Assembly (NCBI GenBank): GCA_903903705.1
Contig: CAIUZU010000173.1
Coordinates: 1 to 8,488, forward strand
Source: an uncultured Helicobacteraceae bacterium
Lineage (GTDB): Bacteria > Campylobacterota > Campylobacteria > Campylobacterales > Sulfurimonadaceae
Reading direction: 5' to 3'
Length of the DNA stretch: 8,488 bases
A program made the position numbers and the translations under genes. This document shows, one piece after another, positions 1-6,373 of this stretch (its first letter is position 1; each line of letters starts with the position of its first letter). The notes under the pieces were generated by a model, which was not told the origin of the DNA, did not search any database, and worked only from the letters and a program-made list of their open reading frames with translations.

Positions 1-858
1 ATATTTAAAAATGCGATACTTAGCTCAAATGCATATAAAGATCAGCTTTCTACTCTTACTTCTTTGAGTCCAAAGGAGAAATATGAAGCTCTTGCAATCC
101 ATGATATACGAAAAGCCGCAGATATATTGAAACCTTTGCATGAAGCAGGTGATGACGGTTATGTTAGCATAGAAGTAGATCCCTTTCTTTGTGATGATGC
201 CGATGCAACTGCAGCAGAGGGAGAGCGACTTTATAAAGAGATAAATCGCAAAAATGTTATGATAAAAGTACCTGCGACAGACTCAGGTTACAAAGCTATG
301 AGAGTTCTTAGTGCTAAAGGAATTCCGGTAAATGCAACGCTTATTTTTAAAAAAGAGCAGGCAGTTAAATGTGCAAAAGCTTTTGAAGAGGGAGTTTTAG
401 AGTATGGAGCAAAAGTCGATACGGTTATAAGTGTTTTTGTAAGTCGTGTAGATAGAGCTTTGGATGATCTCTTGGCTAAAGGAGGTGTGGATGTGGCACT
501 TAGCGGAATATATAACAGTGCCGACATCTACACAGAGATTCAAAAGATGAAAGTTAATGGATGTCGGGTGCTTTTTGCAAGTACCGGTGTAAAAGACGAC
601 TCGCTTCCTCCTTATTACTATATTGAAAAACTTTTAGCATACAATAGTGTAAACACCGCACCGGTAGATACTATAAAAGCTTTTCATGCAGATGGATCAA
701 AAGAGAGTGCACTGCCCATTGCAGCTCAAACTATAGAGAAACACTTTGAAAAAATCAGAGCTTTAGGCATAGATTTTGACGCCGTTTTGGACAAGCAGAT
801 ATCTGATGGATTGAAATCTTTTAAAGATGCATTTAATGATATATTGGAATCATTATGA
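1..858 (+). CDS. tal: Transaldolase, 5'-truncated by window edge
   Basis: Cytoplasmic enzyme of the non-oxidative pentose phosphate pathway. It moves a dihydroxyacetone unit from sedoheptulose 7-phosphate to glyceraldehyde 3-phosphate through a Schiff base on lysine. The frame is open from base 1 (it begins IFKNAILSSNAYKDQL), so the TTG at 64 is an internal leucine and the true start lies upstream; 285 residues are visible. Family landmarks, numbered from the first codon in the window: VDPFLCDD near 59-66, the Schiff-base lysine in MIKVPAT at codon 89, NATLIF at 111-116, SVFVSRVDR at 144-152 and FASTG at 192-196. The motif style resembles the longer bacterial transaldolases (about 325 residues or more), which would leave roughly 40 residues missing. 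The stop overlaps the next start as ATGA, so it is probably cotranscribed and translationally coupled with the ATPase gene. The functional link between the two is unclear. Confidence 0.93.
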   Translation: MFKNAILSSNAYKDQLSTLTSLSPKEKYEALAIHDIRKAADILKPLHEAGDDGYVSIEVDPFLCDDADATAAEGERLYKEINRKNVMIKVPATDSGYKAMRVLSAKGIPVNATLIFKKEQAVKCAKAFEEGVLEYGAKVDTVISVFVSRVDRALDDLLAKGGVDVALSGIYNSADIYTEIQKMKVNGCRVLFASTGVKDDSLPPYYYIEKLLAYNSVNTAPVDTIKAFHADGSKESALPIAAQTIEKHFEKIRALGIDFDAVLDKQISDGLKSFKDAFNDILESL

Positions 859-2051
859 GTGATAAAAAAAATGAAGTAGATATAAGCAAGCTAACGTTTG
901 AGCAGCTAAAAAAGATTAGAGAGTATCTTAAAAAGCTTATTGACAACGGCGGAAGTGACTTGCATGTAAAATCAAAAGGTATTATTCGTGCAAGGGTAAA
1001 CGGTAGTATAGTCCCATTTTCTGGATCAGTACTATCATACGAGGATGCTATGACGCTTGCAAAAGAGCTTTTAAGAGGAAGATTTTCCGAGTTTGTAGAG
1101 AATAAAGAGATAGATTTGGTCTACCAGTTTGATGAAGGTAACCGTTTTCGTGTAAATATCTTTTTTCAGACGGATGGTCCATCTTTTGTTTTTCGTATTA
1201 TTCCCATGCTGATTCCGACTATTGATCAGATGAAATTTCCGGAAATTGTTAGGACTCTTACAAAAGAAGGGCGTGGACTTGTTCTTGTTACGGGAGCAAC
1301 CGGAAGCGGGAAATCAACAACTCTCGCTGCTATGATACATGAGATTAATCTAACAGAAAAAAAACATATTGTTACTATTGAAGATCCAATCGAGTTTGTT
1401 CATAAAGATAGAGGTTGTGTCATAAATCAGCGTTCTGTAGGACAAGACACACTCTCTTTTGGTAGAGCTTTGAGAGCAGCTTTGCGTGAAGATCCGGACA
1501 TTATACTTGTCGGAGAGATGAGAGATCGTGAGACGGTAGAGTTAGCTCTGCATGCTGCGGATACCGGACACCTGGTTTTTTCAACACTGCATACAATAGA
1601 TGCAAAAGAGACCATAAACCGCATAATAGCAATGTTTCCAAATGATGAGCAAAATCGTGTTCGCCTCTCGCTTTCAGGAGTTTTAAAAGGTGTTGTCTCC
1701 CAAAGACTTATTCCTACAATAGATGGCAAGCGAGTAGCCGCAATGGAAGTACTTGTAAAAACACCTACCATCGAGAAATTAATCTTAGAAAATAGAGATT
1801 ATGAGATTCGTGAAGCAATAGAAAAGGGTAGAGAGCACTATAAATCACAAAGTTTTGATCAGCATATTTTGGATATATACAATCAAGGAATTATCACAAA
1901 AGAAAAAGCAAAAGATTATGCAACAAGTGCTGCAGATTTAGAGTTGAAGATGAGTGGGTTTAACAGCGGTAAAGCATCTGATTTTGCTAGTATGGCTGAG
2001 AAAAAAGGTAAACATGAATTTTCTGATGATGAAGTTTTTGATTTAAAATAA
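855..2051 (+). CDS. PilT/PilU-family type IV pilus retraction ATPase
   Basis: Hexameric cytoplasmic ATPase of the secretion-ATPase superfamily. PilT and PilU drive disassembly of type IV pili during twitching and DNA uptake. Visible in order: an N-terminal PAS-like domain containing SDLHVK (34-39); Walker A GATGSGKST (147-155, Lys153); Asp box TIEDPIEF (174-181); Walker B with VGEMRD (219-224, Glu221); and a His box with His239 and His246. The ATPase core looks intact. The C-terminal region is more like PilU than PilT as I recall them: it has SFDQHILDIY from 333 and a TSAADLEL stretch ending near 365, and no clear PilT AIRNLIRE motif. A hydrophilic tail of about 31 residues (368-398), rich in Ser, Lys and acidic residues, extends past this core. 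The ATG start overlaps the tal stop by 4 nt. No other pilus gene is in the window. PilT versus PilU needs a phylogeny, so no symbol is assigned. Confidence 0.9.
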   Translation: MSDKKNEVDISKLTFEQLKKIREYLKKLIDNGGSDLHVKSKGIIRARVNGSIVPFSGSVLSYEDAMTLAKELLRGRFSEFVENKEIDLVYQFDEGNRFRVNIFFQTDGPSFVFRIIPMLIPTIDQMKFPEIVRTLTKEGRGLVLVTGATGSGKSTTLAAMIHEINLTEKKHIVTIEDPIEFVHKDRGCVINQRSVGQDTLSFGRALRAALREDPDIILVGEMRDRETVELALHAADTGHLVFSTLHTIDAKETINRIIAMFPNDEQNRVRLSLSGVLKGVVSQRLIPTIDGKRVAAMEVLVKTPTIEKLILENRDYEIREAIEKGREHYKSQSFDQHILDIYNQGIITKEKAKDYATSAADLELKMSGFNSGKASDFASMAEKKGKHEFSDDEVFDLK

Positions 2052-2083
2052 TCTTTTTTAACTGCACTTAAAGCTTGAGTCGG

Positions 2084-2089
2084 TATAAT
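2084..2089 (+). promoter_or_regulatory. Putative sigma70 -10 box upstream of rplY
   Basis: An exact TATAAT in the context GGTATAATTCC lies in the 66-nt gap between the ATPase gene and rplY. Transcription would start near 2096, giving a leader of about 22 nt that contains the ribosome binding site. No good TTGACA-like -35 box sits at 17 nt. Weak -35 elements are typical of Campylobacterota sigma70 promoters, where T-rich upstream sequence such as the T run at 2054-2059 is common. Confidence 0.65.
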
Positions 2090-2106
2090 TCCAAACATTT
2101 TTTATT

Positions 2107-2111
2107 AAGGA
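2107..2111 (+). promoter_or_regulatory. Ribosome binding site of rplY
   Basis: AAGGA lies 6 nt upstream of the ATG at 2118. It is the clearest Shine-Dalgarno sequence in the window and fits a highly translated ribosomal protein gene. It confirms the start. Confidence 0.8.
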
Positions 2112-2117
2112 TTTAAT

Positions 2118-2654
2118 ATGTTAGAAGGCATTATTAGAGAGAGTACTGGCAAAAAAGGCACGAAGGCGCTTCGCCGTGATGGTTATCTAATTGCAAACAT
2201 TTACGGAAAAGGGCTTGAAAATATTCACGCTGCATTTAAAGACAATGAGTATATCCGTACTGTTCGCAACAAAGAAACTTTGGCGTTTCCTATCAAGATA
2301 GGAGCAAAAGAGATGAATGTTGTTGTTCAATCATATGAAGCACATCCGTTAACAGGTAAGCTTTTACATGTAGATTTAATGGTAGCACAATCAGGTGTTT
2401 TAACTCATTATCATGTTCCTGTTGTTCCAGAAGGTGATGCAATCGGTCTTAAAAACAAAGGTCTTGTAAACCTTTCAAAATCTCGTTTAAGAGTTAAAGC
2501 TACAATTGAAAACGTTCCAAATTGTATCAATGTAGATATCGCAAAAATGGATGTTGGTGATTCTATGCTTGTTCGTGATATTGCAAGAATTGATAATGTT
2601 ACATTTACAGATGCTGAGCGTGTATCAGTACTAAGTATCATTAAAGCTAAGTAA
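2118..2654 (+). CDS. rplY: 50S ribosomal protein L25 (CTC/TL5 type)
   Basis: Binds 5S rRNA in the central protuberance of the large ribosomal subunit. At 178 residues it is the long CTC/TL5 form: an N-terminal L25 domain (about 1-90, with GKKGTKALRRDGYLIANIYG near 11-30 and HPLTGKLLHVDLM near 76-88) followed by a C-terminal beta domain (about 95-178). The short E. coli form has only the first part. The start is fixed by AAGGA 6 nt upstream. A -10 box at 2084-2089 suggests its own promoter. Codon use differs from the neighbours: only one ATA among about 18 isoleucine codons and mostly CGN arginine codons, as expected for strong expression. The stop is 2 nt before pth, matching the widespread ctc/rplY-pth pairing also known from Bacillus (ctc-spoVC). 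Confidence 0.96.
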   Translation: MLEGIIRESTGKKGTKALRRDGYLIANIYGKGLENIHAAFKDNEYIRTVRNKETLAFPIKIGAKEMNVVVQSYEAHPLTGKLLHVDLMVAQSGVLTHYHVPVVPEGDAIGLKNKGLVNLSKSRLRVKATIENVPNCINVDIAKMDVGDSMLVRDIARIDNVTFTDAERVSVLSIIKAK

Positions 2655-2656
2655 TT

Positions 2657-3214
2657 ATGCTGATAGTCGGACTGGGAAATCCTGGCCCGAATTATGAACA
2701 TACTCGTCATAACATAGGTTTTATGGTTATTGACGAGCTAGTTAAAAGGCAAAATGCACAAAAACTCTCTTCATCGTCATTTAACGGCGAACTTTTCAAA
2801 TTTTCAAATCATTTTTTATTAAAACCGCTTACTTTTATGAACCTATCGGGCAATGCTATAGCAGCCGTCAAAAAGTTTTATAAAATCGATGAGGTAGTTG
2901 TAATACATGATGATTTGGATCTGCCGTTTGGGACACTTCGCTTTAAAAAAGGGGGCGGACATGGCGGACATAACGGACTTAAATCTACAGATGAAAAAAT
3001 TTCCAACGAGTATATTAGAGTTAGGATGGGCATCGGAAAACCTGAACATAAAGGTGAGGTTGCTTCCTATGTTTTGAGTGATTTTAACAAAAGTGAGCAA
3101 GAACATCTCATAGAGTGGATTTCTGCCGCATCTGAAGCCGTTGAGTCTTTGTTGAATAATTCACTAGAAGATGTTAGCACTAAATATACAATTAAAAATT
3201 TTCAGCTAAAATAG
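2657..3214 (+). CDS. pth: Peptidyl-tRNA hydrolase
   Basis: Essential cytoplasmic esterase that frees tRNA from peptidyl-tRNAs dropped by the ribosome, recycling tRNA. Its 185 residues match the usual bacterial Pth length. The family signature LIVGLGNPGPNYEHTRHNIG opens the protein. Catalytic His18 corresponds to E. coli His20, and Asn8, Asn62 (in FMNLSG), Asp85 (in HDDLDLP) and Asn106 (in GGGHGGHNG) match the other substrate-binding and catalytic positions. No key residue is missing. The ATG follows the rplY stop by 2 nt and has no strong Shine-Dalgarno of its own, so translational coupling to rplY is likely. Pairing a ribosomal protein with a ribosome-associated tRNA recycling enzyme makes functional sense. 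Confidence 0.97.
   Translation: MLIVGLGNPGPNYEHTRHNIGFMVIDELVKRQNAQKLSSSSFNGELFKFSNHFLLKPLTFMNLSGNAIAAVKKFYKIDEVVVIHDDLDLPFGTLRFKKGGGHGGHNGLKSTDEKISNEYIRVRMGIGKPEHKGEVASYVLSDFNKSEQEHLIEWISAASEAVESLLNNSLEDVSTKYTIKNFQLK
3207..3212 (+). promoter_or_regulatory. Possible -10 box upstream of the permease gene
   Basis: TAAAAT at the very end of pth, preceded by AT-rich sequence, resembles the other two -10 boxes in this window. Transcription would start near 3219, about 26 nt before the permease ATG. The match is weak in an AT-rich background, and read-through from rplY-pth is an equally good explanation. Confidence 0.3.
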
Positions 3215-3244
3215 CACCTAACTTCTTTGTGGGATTTGTAATAT

Positions 3245-4315
3245 ATGCTGGCTTTTAAATATATATCTTTTCATTATATCAAATATTTCATCATCATATT
3301 ATCAGCACTTGTCCTATTTTTAGTCGGGTTTGACTATATGGGGAGTGCTGAAAAACTTGAACTCTCAGCAAACCTTTTTATTATATATTTAGTTTATAAA
3401 GCTTTTTTTGCTATTGACATGCTGCTTCCTATTTCACTCGTATTTGCGATGATAAGTACTAAAATATTATTAATCCGTTCTAATGCATTGGTCTCATTTT
3501 ACTCCCTTGGATACTCAAGAGTAGATATTTTAAAGCCCTTTATCGTAGTATCTACATTTATTATTTTACTTTTTATATCACTTCACTCAATTTCAAATTT
3601 TGCAAGAGCAGATGAGTTTGCAAAAAATATTCGTAAAAATGCGCAATATCTAAGTCCTACAAGAGATCTGTTTTTCACATATAAAGATAAATTTGTCTAT
3701 TTTTCAAAAATGCTTCCTCTGCAAGAGAGTGCTGAGGACATAAGGGTTTTTAGTTTTAGCAACAACTCCCTAAAAGAGGTGTTGATAGCATCAAAAGCTC
3801 TATATAGAGATGATGCATGGCAAATAAATAGTGCCGATGTTATTACCAAACCTGATGCAATTAATTTTGATTCTTTGGGAATAAAAGTAGATGAACATAA
3901 AAACCTGAAAATTCTTGATGGCTTTAGACCAAAAATATTAGATCAGGTTTACGAGGGGAAAGTCAACTTTACGATAAAAGATGCAATCGATGCATATGTA
4001 CTTCTAAAAGAGCAGAAAATCAATACGAATGTCATAAAGAGTTCTTTATATAAAATATTTATTTACCCGTTTTTTGTTCCTTTTGTAATTGTTATAATCT
4101 TCTTTTTTGTTCCCGTGAGTGTGAGATTTTTAAATGTTTCGTTATTTAGTTTTGGAGCTATACTTGCATCACTTCTGGTTTGGGCACTTCTTTTTACATT
4201 TATTGAACTCTCCACCCATAAAGTGATACCGAGTGAAATTGGCATAATAGTTCCTGTTATGATTCTGTTTTTAGTCGCTTTTGGACAGTGGAGAAAGTAT
4301 CGTTTAGCAACATAA
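3245..4315 (+). CDS. YjgP/YjgQ (LptF/LptG) family permease
   Basis: Inner-membrane subunit of the LPS transporter. LptF and LptG form the transmembrane core, powered by the ATPase LptB, that lifts LPS from the inner membrane into the periplasmic bridge. The 356 residues show the family layout: helices near 14-32, 50-77 and 96-116, a mostly polar periplasmic domain of about 130-265 (the jellyroll in the family), then helices near 271-290, 298-320 and 331-347. Between helices 2 and 3, LIRSNALVSFYSLGYSR (76-92) corresponds to the cytoplasmic coupling helix that contacts LptB, but the usual RSEL-type glutamate is absent. An in-frame stop at 3239-3241 fixes the ATG at 3245; GGGAT at 3231-3235 is a weak, rather distant binding site. 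C. jejuni has an integral membrane protein in the same place. LptG seems likelier than LptF, but I cannot settle it. Confidence 0.85.
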   Translation: MLAFKYISFHYIKYFIIILSALVLFLVGFDYMGSAEKLELSANLFIIYLVYKAFFAIDMLLPISLVFAMISTKILLIRSNALVSFYSLGYSRVDILKPFIVVSTFIILLFISLHSISNFARADEFAKNIRKNAQYLSPTRDLFFTYKDKFVYFSKMLPLQESAEDIRVFSFSNNSLKEVLIASKALYRDDAWQINSADVITKPDAINFDSLGIKVDEHKNLKILDGFRPKILDQVYEGKVNFTIKDAIDAYVLLKEQKINTNVIKSSLYKIFIYPFFVPFVIVIIFFFVPVSVRFLNVSLFSFGAILASLLVWALLFTFIELSTHKVIPSEIGIIVPVMILFLVAFGQWRKYRLAT

Positions 4316-4322
4316 TCATCGG

Positions 4323-4341
4323 CTTATAACAAAAATATAAG
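4323..4341 (+). terminator. Weak hairpin after the permease gene
   Basis: CTTATA (4323-4328) and TATAAG (4336-4341) can pair around a 7-nt A-rich loop and are followed by a T-rich run ending at 4349. The stem is only 6 bp with one G-C pair, so it would be a poor intrinsic terminator. It is reported because it sits exactly between the permease stop and the lysA promoter. Confidence 0.25.
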
Positions 4342-4352
4342 TACTTTTTGGA

Positions 4353-4358
4353 TAAAAT
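4353..4358 (+). promoter_or_regulatory. Putative -10 box upstream of lysA
   Basis: TAAAAT in the context GGATAAAATGGC, preceded by the T run at 4345-4349, fits a Campylobacterota sigma70 -10 element. Transcription would begin near 4365, leaving a leader of about 19 nt before the ATG at 4384 that includes GGGA. The box overlaps the alternative ATG at 4357, which argues against that codon as the start. Confidence 0.5.
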
Positions 4359-4383
4359 GGCTCAAAAAATATTTGGGACTTTT

Positions 4384-5595
4384 ATGATAAATTTTAAAGA
4401 ACTTGCAACTACATATAAAACTCCGCTCTATATATATGATTTAGATTACATGACAAAGCAGTATGAAGAGCTTAAAGAGGCTTTTAAAGGTAAAAAATCT
4501 ATCTTGGCGTATGCGATCAAATCCAACTCTAACCTTAGTGTTATCAAACATTTTGCCACTTTAGGAAGCGGAGCTGATTGTGTTTCCATCGGTGAGGTGC
4601 GTCGTGCATTTTTGGCCGGAGTTCCTAGTTATAAGATTATTTTTTCCGGTGTCGGAAAAAGTGATGATGAGATACGTGAAGCAATAGAGCGCGATATTTT
4701 ATATATAAATGTCGAGAGCGAAGCAGAACTCGGACGTGTAGAACTTATAGCAAAAGAGCTTAGTGCGGTATGCAGAATCAGTATTCGTGTTAACCCAAAC
4801 ATAGATCCTTTAACGCATCCTTATATCTCTACGGGTCTTCATGACAATAAATTCGGTGTTGAGATAGATGCCGCAAAGAGAATGTATATCAAAGCAAACA
4901 ACTCTGAGCATCTCGATCCTGTTGGAATTCACTTTCATATAGGGTCTCAGCTTACCGAACTAAAACCGATTTATGAATCTGCGGTAATCGTGGCAGACCT
5001 TGTTCGTTCTCTTTCAAATATAAAGATAGAGCTGAAGTTTTTTGATATAGGAGGAGGGCTTGGTGTTGTCTACAAAAATGAAACGACAATCAAACCTTAC
5101 GATTATGCACAAGCAATTTTAGGGGCATTAAGAGGGCTGGATTTAACGATAATTTGCGAGCCGGGAAGATTTTTAACGGCAAACGGCGGATATTTTTTAA
5201 CAAAAGTTTTATATGAGAAGCAAAACGGTTCTAAAAGATTTGTTGTGGTAGACGGTGCAATGAATGACCTTCTTCGCCCGAGTCTCTATAAAGCATATCA
5301 TAAGATTGAAGCGATTACAAATAGCACGACTGATGAGAGCGAAGCAGATGTTGTGGGTCCTGTTTGTGAGAGCGGCGACTTTTTTGCAAAAAATTACTCT
5401 CTGCCTATTTTAGAACATAATGATTTGCTTGTTATTCACAGTGCGGGAGCTTACGGTTTTGGCATGGGAAGCAACTATAACACAAGAGGAAGAAGTGCCG
5501 AAGTTGCAATTAAGGGTGGCGAGGCAAGAGTTATCAGAAAAAGAGAAGAGTTTGAAGATCTAATAGCCTTAGAGAAAGATTTTTTGGTTAAATAA
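4384..5595 (+). CDS. lysA: Diaminopimelate decarboxylase
   Basis: PLP enzyme of the alanine-racemase fold (type III) that decarboxylates meso-diaminopimelate to L-lysine, the last step of lysine synthesis. Starting at 4384 it has 403 residues, close to the Helicobacter pylori enzyme (about 405), and its N-terminus MINFKELATTYKTPLYIYD aligns with that protein. The in-frame TTG at 4348 and ATG at 4357 would add residues not expected in the family and would lie within or before the predicted promoter. GGGA at 4375-4378 is 5 nt upstream of the chosen ATG. Key residues: PLP lysine Lys46 in YAIKSNSN, HIGSQ (185-189), GGGLG phosphate loop (223-227), EPGR (259-262), catalytic Cys328 in GPVCESGD and the AYGFGMGSNYN segment (356-366). 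It heads a compact run of genes; the next start is 1 nt after its stop. Confidence 0.95.
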   Translation: MINFKELATTYKTPLYIYDLDYMTKQYEELKEAFKGKKSILAYAIKSNSNLSVIKHFATLGSGADCVSIGEVRRAFLAGVPSYKIIFSGVGKSDDEIREAIERDILYINVESEAELGRVELIAKELSAVCRISIRVNPNIDPLTHPYISTGLHDNKFGVEIDAAKRMYIKANNSEHLDPVGIHFHIGSQLTELKPIYESAVIVADLVRSLSNIKIELKFFDIGGGLGVVYKNETTIKPYDYAQAILGALRGLDLTIICEPGRFLTANGGYFLTKVLYEKQNGSKRFVVVDGAMNDLLRPSLYKAYHKIEAITNSTTDESEADVVGPVCESGDFFAKNYSLPILEHNDLLVIHSAGAYGFGMGSNYNTRGRSAEVAIKGGEARVIRKREEFEDLIALEKDFLVK

Positions 5596-5596
5596 G

Positions 5597-6373
5597 ATGT
5601 ATTTTATTGATGTTCAGGGTACTTTGATTAGCGACAGTGATAAATCTCCTATCCGTGGAAGCAGGGAGTTTATCGATATGTTAAATAAGAAAAAAATTCC
5701 TTATATGATTATTACCAACAATACCAAAAATGCTTCAAAAGATTTTTATGCCTATCTTAAATCAATAGGTTTTGATTTTGACTTTTCATTCTATTTGGAT
5801 CCTTTGATGATTTTAGAACTGCATGTTGAAAAAGCCAGTGTTGCAGCTTACGGTACGCAGGAGTTTCTAGATGGTTTAGTGAAAATGGGTTTTGAGCTAG
5901 ATTATAAAAACCCAAAAACAGTTTTGGTTTCCATAAAAGACAGTTTTACCAATGACGAGTTTGCACAGATGATAGACTTTATACTCTGTGGTGCAAAGCT
6001 TGTAGGTATGCATGAGACATCAATATATGCTAAAAATAACAAGCGTTATCCGGGAGTAGGGGCAATACTTAAAATGCTTGAGTTTGCAACATCATGCAGT
6101 TACAGCGTAGTGGGAAAACCCAGTGTAGCTTTTTATGAGGAGTCATTGGCAATGCTTCGCAAGCAGGTTGCAGATGCCGAGTTTTGTGACGTAACGATTA
6201 TAAGTGATGATGTAAAAGGTGATTTGGGGGGCGCTAAGGAGATGGGGATGAAAACTATTTTTGTAACAAGCGGAAAATATAAGAGTGCCGATGAGATAGT
6301 CCCATTTTTAAAACCTGAGTTAAGACCTGATTATGTATATGCAGATATGCAGGAAATTTTGGAGAGTATATGA
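5597..6373 (+). CDS. HAD-superfamily hydrolase, NagD-like (class IIA), altered motif I
   Basis: Soluble 258-residue protein with the order of a NagD-type HAD phosphatase. Motif I is DVQGT (5-9), with nucleophile Asp5. Motif II is ITNNT with Thr40. A class-II cap insertion spans roughly 65-165. The motif III lysine is Lys174 in VVGKPS, and motif IV is ISDDVKGDLGGA with Asp204, Asp205 and Asp209. In most HAD phosphatases motif I is DxDGT, and its second Asp is the general acid/base; here that position is Gln7. Everything else looks intact, so the protein may be a weak or specialised phosphatase or have another role. The substrate is unknown. It lies 1 nt after lysA and overlaps pheA by 4 nt, a place also held by a HAD gene (Cj0315) in C. 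jejuni as I recall, so a metabolite-repair or amino-acid-linked role is conceivable but unproven. Confidence 0.85.
   Translation: MYFIDVQGTLISDSDKSPIRGSREFIDMLNKKKIPYMIITNNTKNASKDFYAYLKSIGFDFDFSFYLDPLMILELHVEKASVAAYGTQEFLDGLVKMGFELDYKNPKTVLVSIKDSFTNDEFAQMIDFILCGAKLVGMHETSIYAKNNKRYPGVGAILKMLEFATSCSYSVVGKPSVAFYEESLAMLRKQVADAEFCDVTIISDDVKGDLGGAKEMGMKTIFVTSGKYKSADEIVPFLKPELRPDYVYADMQEILESI
6361..6364 (+). promoter_or_regulatory. Ribosome binding site of pheA inside the HAD gene
   Basis: GGAG sits 5 nt upstream of the pheA ATG at 6370, within the last codons of the HAD gene. It supports this start and independent initiation at the ATGA overlap. Confidence 0.65.

Noticed and set aside
64..66. TTG as the start of the first gene
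   Set aside because: The same frame is open to base 1 and encodes transaldolase-like sequence, so this is an internal leucine.
288..527. Minus-strand open frame within tal
   Set aside because: No recognisable protein; it lies fully inside a conserved gene and is a codon-bias shadow.
1427..1771. Minus-strand 114-codon open frame within the ATPase gene
   Set aside because: Opposite the Walker B and His box region of a clear ATPase; no motif and no convincing binding site.
1916..2098. Minus-strand 60-codon frame reaching into the rplY promoter gap
   Set aside because: Mostly antisense to the ATPase tail, with no family resemblance; its start overlaps the rplY promoter.
2411..3106. Two minus-strand frames antisense to rplY and pth (2411-2710 and 2843-3106)
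   Set aside because: Both lie opposite well-conserved coding sequence and resemble no known protein.
4316..4383. Lysine riboswitch upstream of lysA
   Set aside because: The gap is only 68 nt and a promoter sits about 30 nt before the start; a lysine riboswitch needs far more sequence and none of its helices are visible.
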